Shown here: positions 18,758 through 28,140 of the stretch, piece after piece | Numbering within the stretch: the stretch's first letter is position 1 | Layout: every line of letters starts with the position of its first letter | Source of the DNA: Salinimonas lutimaris | GTDB taxonomy: Bacteria; Pseudomonadota; Gammaproteobacteria; Enterobacterales; Alteromonadaceae | Length of the DNA: 64,000 nucleotides | Direction of reading: 5' to 3' | NCBI RefSeq assembly: GCF_005222225.1 | Contig: NZ_CP036536.1 | Location: 2,814,001-2,878,000 of the forward strand | Translations under genes and position numbers: made by a program | The notes under the pieces: generated by a model | The model's input: the letters and a program-made list of their open reading frames with translations, nothing else | Databases searched by the model: none | Told to the model about the DNA's origin: nothing

Positions 18758-19799
18758 AACAGGCCACCTGACGGCGAATGAGTTCCTGACGAACGATATC
18801 TGCCCCGGCGCTTAATGCACGTAACTTGGCACTGGCTACCTGCCGGGATAGCGGTGTCATACCGCAATTAGTTGACGGATAAAGATTTTCAGCATCCACA
18901 AACTGCAGGGCTTTGCGCAGCGTCTCAGCGACCTCCTCGGGGGTTTCAATATCATTAGTTGCCACATCGATCGCCCCTACCATGACTTTCTTGCCACGAA
19001 TCAGCTCAATCAGCTCCATTGGCACCCGCGAGTTCTGACACTCTAACGACACGATATCAATACTGGACTGCTGAATTTTAGGAAAGATTTCCTCATACTG
19101 ACGCCATTGTGAGCCCAGTGTTTTTTTCCAGTCGGTGTTGGCTTTAATGCCATAGCCGTAACAAATATGCACAGCGGTTTCGCACTTCAAACCTTCCACC
19201 GCTTTTTCCAGCGCAGCAATCCCCCAGTCATTAACCTCGTCAAAAAACACATTAAAGGCAGGCTCATCAAACTGAATAATATCCACACCGGCAGCTTCCA
19301 GTTCACGGGCTTCCTGGTTCAGAATTTTGGCAAATTCCCAGGCCAGTTTTTCCCGACTTTGGTAATGCGCATCATACAGTGTATCGACCATGGTCATAGG
19401 CCCTGGTAGCGCCCACTTAATTTGCTTGTTGGTTTGTGAGCGCAAAAAACGGGCATCATCCACAAATACCGGACGGGTGCGGGTTACCGCATCATTGACC
19501 ACCGGCACGCTGGCTTCATAGCGATTGCGGATTTTTACGGTTTTACGCTGTTCAAAATCCACGCCACTTAAGTTTTCAATGAATGTGGTGACAAAGTGCT
19601 GACGGGTTTGCTCACCGTCACTTACAATATCAATGCCCGCGGTGGTCTGATCGTGCAAAGATAAATTCAGTGCATCCTGTTTTCCCTGTACCAGTTCTTC
19701 GCCCTGAAGTTTCCAGGGCGACCACAATGTTTCTGGCTGTGCCAGCCAGGCAGGTTTTGGCAGACTGCCAGCGGTTGATGTGGGTAATAGTGTTTTCAT
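18756..19799 (-). CDS. mesD: Folate-independent methionine synthase MesD (core-MetE)
   Basis: 347-residue enzyme matching only the C-terminal catalytic half of MetE; the folate-binding N-terminal half is absent. Zinc and homocysteine residues are visible in FDEPAF, VHICYGYG and NCGMTPLSR. Core-MetE proteins that sit beside a DUF1852 gene form the MesD family, in which methionine synthesis does not use 5-methyl-THF and depends on the partner MesX and oxygen; the methyl donor has not been settled to my knowledge. mesX lies 22 bases upstream, same strand. I chose the ATG at 19799 over an upstream TTG. Confidence 0.87.
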   Translation of the reverse strand: MKTLLPTSTAGSLPKPAWLAQPETLWSPWKLQGEELVQGKQDALNLSLHDQTTAGIDIVSDGEQTRQHFVTTFIENLSGVDFEQRKTVKIRNRYEASVPVVNDAVTRTRPVFVDDARFLRSQTNKQIKWALPGPMTMVDTLYDAHYQSREKLAWEFAKILNQEARELEAAGVDIIQFDEPAFNVFFDEVNDWGIAALEKAVEGLKCETAVHICYGYGIKANTDWKKTLGSQWRQYEEIFPKIQQSSIDIVSLECQNSRVPMELIELIRGKKVMVGAIDVATNDIETPEEVAETLRKALQFVDAENLYPSTNCGMTPLSRQVASAKLRALSAGADIVRQELIRRQVAC

Positions 19800-19821
19800 A
19801 AAATCCAATTTCGTTAGTGAG

Positions 19822-20802
19822 TTATAGCGGGCTGTTAGCAGACCACTGCTCTAAAAGGGTGTTATAGGGTTTGATGAAATGCTCTTCGACAAACTTTCCC
19901 TGCGATACCGCTAGCTGACTACGCTCTTCCCGGTCATACACAATCTGAGTCAGTGAATGATCCTGATTTTTCAGGTTTGGCTTATAGTGCTTACCTGCCG
20001 CAGCATTAGCATTATAAATTTCCGGACGATAGATTTTCTGGAATGTCTCCATGGTGCTGATCGTACTGATAAGCTCCAGGTTGGTGTAGTCATTGAGCAG
20101 GTCACCAGAATGATAAAAGGCCAGCGGCGCCGCGCTGTTAGCCGGCATAAAGTAGCGCACCTTCAAGCCCATTTTGGCAAAGTATTGCTCTGTCAGAGAT
20201 GACTCGTTCGGCTGGTATTCATACCCCAGAATTGGGTGCTGGTTTTCACTGCGAAAATAGGTCTTGCTGTCAGAAACACTCAGGCAGATAACCGGCGCTT
20301 TTTTGAAGTTATCCTTATATACCTGTGAGTTCACAAAGCTTTTGAACAACTTGCCATGCAGCTCACCAAAATTATCCGGAATACTGAACTGCTCCCGGCC
20401 TTTGTTATGATTCGACAGAATCACACTGAAATCATAATCACGTACATAAGAAGAAAAATTATTGCCCACAATGCCTTCAATCCGCTGGCCGGTTTTGTGA
20501 TCAACGATATGATTTTTCAGTATTTCAATGGTAGGAAAGGTCTGCCCGTTTCCTTCCACATCAATATCCACCGAAATAATATTAAGCTCAGTAGAATAAC
20601 GATCGCCATTGGCATTATCCCAGCTCGCCAGCGCGTTAAACCGGTTATCAATCATCTTCAGCGCATTACGCAAGTTGTCCTGACGTTTTTCTCCCCGGGC
20701 AAGGTTGGCAAAGTTGGTGGTGATACGGGTGTTATCTGATGGCTGATAATTTTCATCAAAGCTGATGCTATTTATGCTGAATGTGAAATCTGTCTTGTTC
20801 AT
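19822..20802 (-). CDS. mesX: MesX, DUF1852 partner of methionine synthase MesD
   Basis: 326-residue cytoplasmic protein of the DUF1852 family, recognisable from its N-terminus (FSINSISFDENYQPSDNTRI) and TNFANLARGE. In characterised bacteria this family is required for MesD-dependent methionine synthesis and is a proposed oxygenase; its chemistry is not established. It has no metal motif that I can name with confidence. First gene of a two-gene operon with mesD. The ATG at 20802 fits the conserved N-terminus; longer forms add unconserved residues. Confidence 0.87.
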   Translation of the reverse strand: MNKTDFTFSINSISFDENYQPSDNTRITTNFANLARGEKRQDNLRNALKMIDNRFNALASWDNANGDRYSTELNIISVDIDVEGNGQTFPTIEILKNHIVDHKTGQRIEGIVGNNFSSYVRDYDFSVILSNHNKGREQFSIPDNFGELHGKLFKSFVNSQVYKDNFKKAPVICLSVSDSKTYFRSENQHPILGYEYQPNESSLTEQYFAKMGLKVRYFMPANSAAPLAFYHSGDLLNDYTNLELISTISTMETFQKIYRPEIYNANAAAGKHYKPNLKNQDHSLTQIVYDREERSQLAVSQGKFVEEHFIKPYNTLLEQWSANSPL

Positions 20803-21169
20803 AATCCGGCTTTCAATCCTGTATGCTGATCTCTGAAAATAGTTCTGGCTCTGTTGGCATTGGTAATAACATGACATCGGCAGTCAGTCTTTTTAACAGT
20901 GTGCCTTAACGTGATGGTTCACCTGCGGTGCACTATCCGTGATTGCCGTCAGTAAGCGCGTAAGACATGTTATACGCACCTCAAACCATGAATAAAAGTG
21001 ACTTAATTTCATCAAAGCATGACAAACATTCATCAATGTAGATGATACTTTCTGAAACCAGCATGAGAGGGAGGAGGAGCATCCACAGAACAACATTAAC
21101 TTTTTAGCTACTGTTCCAGTCTTGTGCTCAGGGTTATGCTGAAAAACAGAATTCGCTCAAAGCACGTTT
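20803..21169. promoter_or_regulatory. Upstream region of mesXD with paired direct repeats
   Basis: Region between the LysR gene and mesX. TTCATCAA occurs at 21008-21015 and again at 21029-21036, exactly 21 bases (two helical turns) apart, as expected for a dimeric activator site. I see no S-box or other methionine riboswitch, and no MetJ-type AGACGTCT boxes. The promoter itself is not assigned. Confidence 0.4.
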
Positions 21170-22099
21170 TTACAAGATACCTTTACTTTTAAGTTCGTTT
21201 TTCAAGTTCTGACATTTGTGTATCAGAAAATCTCTGAGTAACCGAATGGCTGGAGTGATAGTCTGGCGACTGGGACAAACCAGCCACAACTCGGTGGGCG
21301 TGGGCTCGTAGTCGGGTAAAATCCTTACCACCGTATGGTTCAACAGGTCCTGGGACATATCCAGGCACGACTTCTTGGCAATCCCCTGTCCTGCCACACA
21401 CCACCGCCGGACTAAATCAGCATCGTTGGTGATTTTGTTGCTCGTTGTTTTTACTTTAAAGGTTTGGCCATCGCGGGTGAAACACCACTCGTCATCCACT
21501 TTTTCATACAATTGATAAAGCAGCGCATTATGCTGTGCAATGTCATCTGGTATGACAGGCATACCGTGTTTTGCCAGATATCCGGAAGACGCGCAGGTAA
21601 CGCGGGGGACGTTACAAATTTTAAAACCATAAAGGTTTTCATCCGATAACGGGCCATAACGGACGGCTACGTCAACAGGATCCCGGTAAAAATCAATATT
21701 TTTATCGGCAATGTGCATCTTCAGCGTAATCTTAGGGTAAATGTCGGTAAATTCGTTTAACCACGGTAGTATTATATTTCGCCCTAAATCAGAAGGCGCC
21801 GACAGTCTGAGTTCGCCACTGACAATAGCAATTTCACTGAGCATCTCCTGTTTCGCTATGTTGAGTGTATTGAGCCCTTCCTGGCAGCGGGGAATATAGC
21901 GCTCACCGGCCGGGGACAACCTCAATCGTCTTGTGGTACGAATAAACAACTCTATACCCAGTTCTTTTTCCACCCGTTTTACTGCAGCACTGGCAGTCGC
22001 TGAACTCATATTAAGGCTGTCAGCAGCGGCTGTAATACTTTTAAACTCAGCCACTTTTAAAATAATATTCAAGTCATCCAGAGTCATCTTCGGCTTCAT
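21170..22099 (-). CDS. LysR family transcriptional regulator
   Basis: 309-residue regulator. The N-terminal winged HTH is classical (DLNIILKVAEFKSITAAADS, then ATASAAVKRVEKELGIELF, residues 8-56), followed by a substrate-binding domain of the CrgA/AaeR type. It is divergent from the gene for a secreted beta-propeller protein (178-base spacer), which makes that gene its most likely target. It lies upstream of mesXD on the same strand but 370 bases away, so control of mesXD is possible but less likely. Confidence 0.9.
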   Translation of the reverse strand: MKPKMTLDDLNIILKVAEFKSITAAADSLNMSSATASAAVKRVEKELGIELFIRTTRRLRLSPAGERYIPRCQEGLNTLNIAKQEMLSEIAIVSGELRLSAPSDLGRNIILPWLNEFTDIYPKITLKMHIADKNIDFYRDPVDVAVRYGPLSDENLYGFKICNVPRVTCASSGYLAKHGMPVIPDDIAQHNALLYQLYEKVDDEWCFTRDGQTFKVKTTSNKITNDADLVRRWCVAGQGIAKKSCLDMSQDLLNHTVVRILPDYEPTPTELWLVCPSRQTITPAIRLLRDFLIHKCQNLKNELKSKGIL

Positions 22100-22277
22100 T
22101 CAGGTTTGCTAATGTCTGGATAAAACATACACCTTTATCACTTATTACCAAAAGTTTTTTGACAAAGATTCAATTCACTGCCTGTTACAGTTTGTTAATA
22201 GCCACTTTACACTTCTCCTGCCAATCACACATGAATGGTACCGACATTTACCCCGTATCGAATATTGGAGAAGATTA

Positions 22278-23381
22278 ATGAAAAAATTTAAGCACCTTGT
22301 TATCGCTACCACTTTAGGGCTCAGCACATTAAGCAGCACTGCGAACGCTGCCGCTGAAGTTGGTCCGCTAGAGCCGGTCACTACCTTTGAAGATGCCAGA
22401 GGCGCAGGTATCACATTCACTCCTTCAGGCCGGTTGCTCATCAGTATGCACCCGCTCGACACCCCAATACTACGCGTTGTGGAGGTGATGGCTGATGGTA
22501 CAAAACAACCCTTTCCGAATACAGACTGGGCTGATGGCCCCCAAACCGGAGAGGTGGGCTTAAGTGCAGTGATTGGTATACATAGCGACAGCCAGGGCGT
22601 TGTGTGGATGCTGGATATGGGCAGTGAATCTGCTCCGGCTCAGCTAGTTGCATGGAACAGTGTGTCTGACACCCTGGTGAAAATCATTGAGCTTGGTAAA
22701 GATTCATTACACGAAAACTCATTTATCCAGGACTTTGTCATTGATGAAAAGCACAACAAAATCTATATCGCAGATATGACATTTGGTAACTTTGCTGGCG
22801 CAACCAAACCGGCCATTATTGTGGTGGATATCGCAACAGGTGAGTCTAAACGCGTACTGGAAAATGCACCACAGTTCATGCCTGAAGACCGGGAGCTTGT
22901 CATTGAAGCCTCGTTACTTGCCTCAAAAACAAAAGAAGGCAAGCCTAACCCGCTCAAGTTCGGATTAAATCCGATAGCGCTGGATCCTGATGCCGGTATG
23001 CTCTACTTCGGCGCGTTTACCGGCACCACGGTTTATCAAATCCCCACATCGGTCATCAGCAATACTGAGTTACCTGACAGCAAGCTTGAAGAATCGATTC
23101 AGGAGTTTGGCCCGAAAAATCCCAGTGACGGTATTGCCCTGGCGCCAGGCGGCGGTATTTTAGCCACAGACTTAGAAAATAATGCGATTGGGCTAACAAC
23201 AAAAGCTCAATATCAACTGCTTGTGCAGGACAAACGACTGTCCTGGCCTGACAGTCTGGCAACAAGCAACGGATACGTTTACGTCACACAAGACCAGCTG
23301 CATCAACACCCGGCATTCAGCCAGGGACTTGGCAGTGCCAAACCGCCCTATGTGCTGTACCGGTTTCGCTTTAAGCAGTAA
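22278..23381 (+). CDS. Secreted major-royal-jelly / L-dopachrome tautomerase-related protein
   Basis: Exported beta-propeller protein of 367 residues. A signal peptide (residues 1-25, ending TANAA) is followed by repeated propeller strands of the Yellow/MRJP family, for example LVAWNSVSDTLVKIIELG, IYIADMTFG, MLYFGAFTGTTVYQIP and SDGIALAPGGGILATD. The family relates to SMP-30/gluconolactonase-like propellers; bacterial members have no settled substrate. The neighbouring divergent LysR gene suggests inducible expression. The ATG follows a GGAGAAG ribosome site. Confidence 0.85.
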   Translation: MKKFKHLVIATTLGLSTLSSTANAAAEVGPLEPVTTFEDARGAGITFTPSGRLLISMHPLDTPILRVVEVMADGTKQPFPNTDWADGPQTGEVGLSAVIGIHSDSQGVVWMLDMGSESAPAQLVAWNSVSDTLVKIIELGKDSLHENSFIQDFVIDEKHNKIYIADMTFGNFAGATKPAIIVVDIATGESKRVLENAPQFMPEDRELVIEASLLASKTKEGKPNPLKFGLNPIALDPDAGMLYFGAFTGTTVYQIPTSVISNTELPDSKLEESIQEFGPKNPSDGIALAPGGGILATDLENNAIGLTTKAQYQLLVQDKRLSWPDSLATSNGYVYVTQDQLHQHPAFSQGLGSAKPPYVLYRFRFKQ

Positions 23382-23478
23382 TCCCATTAAGCTATAAAAA
23401 CGTTCTTTGTGCGCTTTGCACTGAAGTTAATGCTCAGGTATGAACTATTTGCAAAGATAAAAGCGTAAAAAATTTTGA

Positions 23479-23515
23479 TGAAAACGCCTGTCTCAAACAG
23501 GCGTTTTCATATACC
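23479..23515. terminator. Strong hairpin after the royal-jelly-like gene
   Basis: A 13-bp perfect stem (TGAAAACGCCTGT / ACAGGCGTTTTCA) with a five-base loop, T-rich on both strands. It should end the upstream gene about 100 bases after its stop. Confidence 0.8.
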
Positions 23516-23629
23516 TAATCCTTCTTTTTCTATTGTATTGATTCATTCTTTCAAATATCAGCTGCCCTTACAGCCGGTTAAAATTACCGCACTGAAATCA
23601 ATCCCTGCCATCAACGGAGCATTTTCCCC

Positions 23630-24664
23630 ATGACCACTTCACCTGATTCTGTTTCGCAGAGTTCACCACCTGTAAAAACAGCTCTGATTGCAGAAGGAGG
23701 TGGCCAGCGCGGAATTTTTACCGCCGGTGTACTCGACAGCTGGCTGGAAGCAGGATATGACCCGTTTGACATTTTAATCGGCACTTCGGCCGGGTCACAG
23801 AACCTCACCAGTTTTATGTCACGCCAGAAAGGCTATGCACAAAAACTGATCCGCGGGTTAACCCGGCATAAGAGTTTTTTTCGGATAGGCCGGGGACTGG
23901 TGGGCAAACATATTGTGGATCTGGACTGGTATTTCAATAAAACCCAGGAAGCAAACCGCCTGATTGATTTTGACACCGCGCAGCAAAATGCCCGTGGCAG
24001 AGAACTGCTGTTTACTGCGACCAATGCCAACAACAGAAAACCGTATTTTTTTAATCCGCTGAAAAGTAAAAACCGCTGGGTCGATTTGATTAAAGCATCC
24101 AGTGCCCTGCCCTATTTGTACAAGCGGGGCGTGCCACTGGAAACCCGTCAGCAGCCCAGTGACGCCGCTGCGACCATAGATTTTTATCTGGACGGGGGCC
24201 TGGCCGCGCCACTGCCGGTTACCGAAGCGTACCGCCGTGGCGCCAGAAAAATTGTGGTCATACGTACCGTCGATCGCAATTTTCAGGTACAGCCGGCCTG
24301 GTTAAATAAGCTCACTGGTTTTATGTGTATTGCCGGTCGCTGCCCTAAAACCCTGAACTACCTGTTACAGCACGACAAAGCCTACGCCGATGAACTGGCG
24401 TTTATGCAAAATCCGCCAGATGATGTGGACATCGTGCAGATCTTTGCCAGAGAAAAACTGCAAAGCAAATTACTGGGCAGCACCAGCGAAGAATTACGTC
24501 AGGACTACAAAGCCGGTCGGATGGCAGGTTATGCTTTTCTTGCCCGATACGATCCGGCGCTTAAATCAGGCCCGCCAACTGAATACGCAAGCACAGGGGA
24601 CGCACTGAATGCGCCCACTAATACAGACAAGCCTTGTCGCGAAAACGCTTCGCTGTGTGCTTAG
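23630..24664 (+). CDS. Patatin-like phospholipase (YjjU/RssA-type)
   Basis: Serine acyl hydrolase with a Ser-Asp dyad, 344 residues. The oxyanion loop EGGGQRGIFTAG is near residues 23-34, the nucleophile elbow GTSAGS near 51-56, and the catalytic aspartate in DGGLAAPLPV near residue 188. The substrate is probably a phospholipid or acyl ester. It has no signal peptide, so it acts in the cytoplasm or on the inner membrane face. A decayed copy of its 3' third occurs at 28141-28407, beyond the IclR cassette. Confidence 0.9.
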   Translation: MTTSPDSVSQSSPPVKTALIAEGGGQRGIFTAGVLDSWLEAGYDPFDILIGTSAGSQNLTSFMSRQKGYAQKLIRGLTRHKSFFRIGRGLVGKHIVDLDWYFNKTQEANRLIDFDTAQQNARGRELLFTATNANNRKPYFFNPLKSKNRWVDLIKASSALPYLYKRGVPLETRQQPSDAAATIDFYLDGGLAAPLPVTEAYRRGARKIVVIRTVDRNFQVQPAWLNKLTGFMCIAGRCPKTLNYLLQHDKAYADELAFMQNPPDDVDIVQIFAREKLQSKLLGSTSEELRQDYKAGRMAGYAFLARYDPALKSGPPTEYASTGDALNAPTNTDKPCRENASLCA

Positions 24665-24749
24665 TCCTTATAATGTAGGGTAAAAAAGTTGGCAGGTTCG
24701 GTGAACCATTGAATATGAGCGCGGCCGCACAGCAGTCACAATGAGTGAG

Positions 24750-25607
24750 TTAATCACAATGATGTAAAACTTTGTTCAGCGTTTCACGCATCACCGCTTC
24801 ACTGGCATCTTTACCGGTCCAGCACTTAATTCCCAGTATCCCCTGGTTTACCAGCATCGTCAGGCCGTCTACGGTACGACAGTTTCGACTGGTAGCCGCT
24901 TTTAATAAATGCGTCCTCGGTGGGTTGTGGATCCCATCTGCTACGACCATATGAGATAGTAACGTATCCGGATTCATATTCAGCTGCTCATCGACATCTG
25001 GGTATAACCCCACAGAAGTCGCATTGATGACAATATCCGTATTTTCAGGCACATCAACCCTTCTATCCCAAACGACGAATTCAGCAGACGCTTCTGTTTC
25101 AGCGTTTATTAAATCGACCAGTTCCTGACCCCGTTTTTCACTGCGATTGACTACCTGAATGTTCGATACACCAGCCAGTGCCAGTTCAACAGATACCGCC
25201 TTTGCTGCGCCACCAGCACCAAAAATAAGAACACGCTTACCTTCAACAGAAGTAACCTGTCTGACACCTTCAACAAACCCTTTACCGTCGGTGTTTTCAC
25301 CAGTTAAAACACCATCTTTTATCACTACCGTATTAACCGCACCGATTAACGAGGCGGACTCGCCCAGACGATCCAGGTATTTAATCACCTCAACCTTATG
25401 CGGAATGGAGCAATTAAAGCCGGCCCATCCCATCGCCCGGGCACCTTCCACAGCCTGCGGTAAACTATCCGGGGCAACTTCACAATTGATATAGGTCCAG
25501 TCCAGGCCTAAATCCCGGTAGGCGGCATTCACCATGGCTACCGTGGGGTTTTCTGCTGCGGGTCTGGCAAATGAACCAGTTATTGGTACTAAGAATTCCA
25601 TACTCAT
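24750..25607 (-). CDS. Shikimate dehydrogenase-family oxidoreductase (AroE-like)
   Basis: NAD(P)-dependent dehydrogenase of the shikimate/quinate family, 285 residues. The catalytic lysine (IPHK, Lys71) and aspartate (NTDGKG, Asp107) are present, as is the nucleotide loop GAGGAA (130-135) with NRSEKR after the next strand. The usual N-terminal HSxSPxxHN substrate motif is replaced by GSFARPAAENP, so the substrate may not be shikimate. It lies 3' of a VOC/EthD fusion gene under a divergent IclR regulator, which points to a catabolic role. AGGAG precedes the ATG. Confidence 0.85.
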   Translation of the reverse strand: MSMEFLVPITGSFARPAAENPTVAMVNAAYRDLGLDWTYINCEVAPDSLPQAVEGARAMGWAGFNCSIPHKVEVIKYLDRLGESASLIGAVNTVVIKDGVLTGENTDGKGFVEGVRQVTSVEGKRVLIFGAGGAAKAVSVELALAGVSNIQVVNRSEKRGQELVDLINAETEASAEFVVWDRRVDVPENTDIVINATSVGLYPDVDEQLNMNPDTLLSHMVVADGIHNPPRTHLLKAATSRNCRTVDGLTMLVNQGILGIKCWTGKDASEAVMRETLNKVLHHCD

Positions 25608-25809
25608 TGGACTCTCCTGAAATTAAAAACATGGCAGAAATAATCAATCTTCACACGCCCGACACTATGACCCTCATCGAAGAAAAAGCAGATAACGAAG
25701 CACTCATGCGCGTAACGAAATGCCAGTAGCCGATGTCGGATTGACGCTTGTATTGCAGAGGCGTCGTTGAGACCATTGTGTCTCAGCGCAAGCAATGTAT
25801 AACAACGTA

Positions 25810-27051
25810 TCAGCTTATAATATTGACCTGACTGCCCAGCTGGATAACTGTGTTGTCGTGATCCAAGAATGTTTTTTCATCCTCAAAAACCACCTCTTTG
25901 TAAAAACTAGAATCCATGACCTGTTTCAAAGCGGTCTGTGACTTGAACCACAGCTCAGCGGTCCCGTCGAATTCTTTATTATCAGAATCAATGCCCTCTA
26001 CCGCTACAGGATGAGTCTGTATGTATCGCAACACGTGTTCCTGAATTCCGGGAATTTGGCGAAAAAGCGGGCCATGTTTTTCAATATGGTGGGCCACAAA
26101 GTCCTGGTGTGACATGCCTTTTCTGCGCTTCAAAAACATGGTCATTTTGATCACGCCTTTTTGCGTCAGTAATTCTGAGGCTTCCTGCCTATGACTGCTA
26201 TTTTGCTCAACGAAGGGGGCAGAATTTGAGGGTGACGGCTTCCACCTTGTCACTTGTGACTCTGGTGAATAATCGATACCGTCTGGCGTAGTGATCAGTT
26301 CGATATAAGTGCCCCAGGGCGCTCTGCCATAAACCCCGGCGTTACAATCGCTGTCTTCCACACCTGAAAGGGGATGTATCGCCGATAACAATTCTCCGCC
26401 TGCGGCTTTAAAGTTGTCAGCTGCTGTTTTGATGTCATCCACATAAAGCGCCAAATGATTGAGCCCATAATCATTCAATGCAATAGCCTCACGTTGTTCG
26501 ACATCCGCAAATTTGAACATTTCAATCGTGGCACTATCACCAATACGCAGCAGTCGCATATGAACAACTTTCGCGCCAGCAGGTATACCCAGTTGTTGCT
26601 CAACGTCCTTACCGGCCATTGCAGGCTCGTGAGGTGACTGAACATCATAAACTATGCTCGCGCCAAACGCCTGACTGAAAAAAGTGGTAGCGGCATGCAT
26701 ATCCGGAACACAAAGCCCAATATGATCGATCCCTCTTACGTGTTCCAACGCATAGTGTGGATCGGATATGGCATCCAGTTGCACAACCGATGATGCCCCG
26801 CCCTCTACGATATTCTCCAGGGCGTTATTAAAACTGATAACGTGCTGAGATTTAAGGTGCTCGTTAAAAGCATCTTCACTGATATACCTTTCCAGCATTT
26901 TAAATGTTGCAGGTTCATCCTTATCCCGAAAAACTAAAAAATCCACATTCCCGGGCTCTTTGCGTACCTGCTGTGCCAGCTTGTCTATTAGTGAAGCCAG
27001 GATTTCTGCTTTTCCATCTACTGCTGTTGCAGTCGCGATCATCGTCTTCAT
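25810..27051 (-). CDS. Three-domain fusion: ABM monooxygenase-like, VOC, EthD-like
   Basis: 413-residue protein joining three small alpha/beta-barrel families. Residues 1-85 look like an antibiotic-biosynthesis-monooxygenase dimer domain (FLVFRDKDEPATFKMLERY). Residues 105-255 are a VOC/glyoxalase domain with candidate metal ligands His110, Glu177, His199 and Glu251. Residues 300-405 match EthD (FLKRRKGMSHQDFVAHHIEKHGPLF). No reaction can be assigned; VOC domains include ring-cleaving dioxygenases and isomerases. It heads a two-gene unit with the AroE-like gene and is divergent from an IclR gene. Confidence 0.75.
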   Translation of the reverse strand: MKTMIATATAVDGKAEILASLIDKLAQQVRKEPGNVDFLVFRDKDEPATFKMLERYISEDAFNEHLKSQHVISFNNALENIVEGGASSVVQLDAISDPHYALEHVRGIDHIGLCVPDMHAATTFFSQAFGASIVYDVQSPHEPAMAGKDVEQQLGIPAGAKVVHMRLLRIGDSATIEMFKFADVEQREAIALNDYGLNHLALYVDDIKTAADNFKAAGGELLSAIHPLSGVEDSDCNAGVYGRAPWGTYIELITTPDGIDYSPESQVTRWKPSPSNSAPFVEQNSSHRQEASELLTQKGVIKMTMFLKRRKGMSHQDFVAHHIEKHGPLFRQIPGIQEHVLRYIQTHPVAVEGIDSDNKEFDGTAELWFKSQTALKQVMDSSFYKEVVFEDEKTFLDHDNTVIQLGSQVNIIS

Positions 27052-27275
27052 TTCATATTCTCCACAGGATAATCAGCCATTACCAGAAATGTAATGGTAA
27101 TCTTGAGGCAACCGGACGAGTCAGCAAAGCGCAAGCCGCTAGCTGCCGCCAGGTTCTGAGCCTGAAACGGTGCAAATCGTTGACAAGTTCACCTATAAAT
27201 CAATAAAGTGGATTTATTCAGAAATAATGACACTTTATTCAACATTGTTGAATTTCCGGACGTTTTAGAACGCTT

Positions 27276-27980
27276 ATGATTCAGTCGGTATCGCGGACCT
27301 TTACAATTCTGGAGATTATTGCCAGAAACGGAGGGGAAGCCAAATTACAGGAAATTGCCAGGCTTTCCGGTATTAAACAAACAACAGCACACAATTTACT
27401 CAAGACCCTTTGTGAACTGGGTTATGTTCGCAGAAACCAGGGAAGTACAGGCTATTTTCTAAGCCGCAGGGTATCGAACCTGTCAAGAGTTGCCGGTAAT
27501 GACTATCAGCTCCGCGCTTCGTTGATGCCACTGCTTGCGGACATTACTAGCAACACAGGCGAAACCAGTTTTATTGCTGTACCCAGCGGCGGCGAAGTAT
27601 TTTTTCTTGCCGGCCTGGAAAGTGATAAACCAATAAAATATGCCTCCCCGGAAGGACTCAGAACGCCGATGCCTGGCTCAGCAGCCGGTCTGGTATTGAT
27701 GGCCTGGAATCCTGAGATTTTCGAATGGATAAAATCAGAGCACCGGCTGGCTATTGGCGGTGACATTGAAAAAGAAATTGAATTGACCCGTACAAGAGGG
27801 TTTGCGCTTGATATCGAAAAAGTTGAGAAAGATCTTAGCTGTGTTGCGATCCCTTTTTTCAGAAAAGGCCAGATGGAAGCTGTACTGGGTATTAGTGGCC
27901 CTGCATTTCGGCTTTCTGAATCCAAACTGATAAATTACGCACGGTGGATGCAAGATTACTTAGCCGCTCTGGATTTGTAA
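27276..27980 (+). CDS. IclR family transcriptional regulator
   Basis: 234-residue regulator. The N-terminal winged HTH (TFTILEIIARNGGEAKLQEI, IKQTTAHNLLKTLCELGYV, residues 8-52) precedes an effector-binding IclR domain (SFIAVPSGGEVFFLAGLES, TPMPGSAAGLVLMAW). Such proteins often control aromatic or sugar-acid catabolism. It is divergent from the fusion/AroE-like pair across 224 bases, its probable target. The N-terminus is short for the family but starts directly at the HTH. Confidence 0.9.
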   Translation: MIQSVSRTFTILEIIARNGGEAKLQEIARLSGIKQTTAHNLLKTLCELGYVRRNQGSTGYFLSRRVSNLSRVAGNDYQLRASLMPLLADITSNTGETSFIAVPSGGEVFFLAGLESDKPIKYASPEGLRTPMPGSAAGLVLMAWNPEIFEWIKSEHRLAIGGDIEKEIELTRTRGFALDIEKVEKDLSCVAIPFFRKGQMEAVLGISGPAFRLSESKLINYARWMQDYLAALDL

Positions 27981-28140
27981 GTTTCCTCCGACATTACTAT
28001 ATCCTCCTTGGTCAAACAGACTGCTCGTTCCACGCGTTGGCGACGGCCTCAACAACAAGCCGCATTCACCATCGTACTGATGCAGGCTACTGACTGATAT
28101 TTTCTGACAGAGGGTGTAGCTCAGTCGACATAGGTATTTT

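Noticed and set aside
20803..21169. SAM or methionine riboswitch upstream of mesX
   Set aside because: I found no recognisable conserved core or terminator before the mesX start.
23630..24664. ExoU-like secreted patatin toxin
   Set aside because: No secretion signal or type III chaperone site; length and motifs fit the cytoplasmic YjjU/RssA group.
24750..25607. Housekeeping aroE
   Set aside because: The substrate motif differs and the gene lies in an IclR-controlled cassette, so I did not give the symbol aroE.
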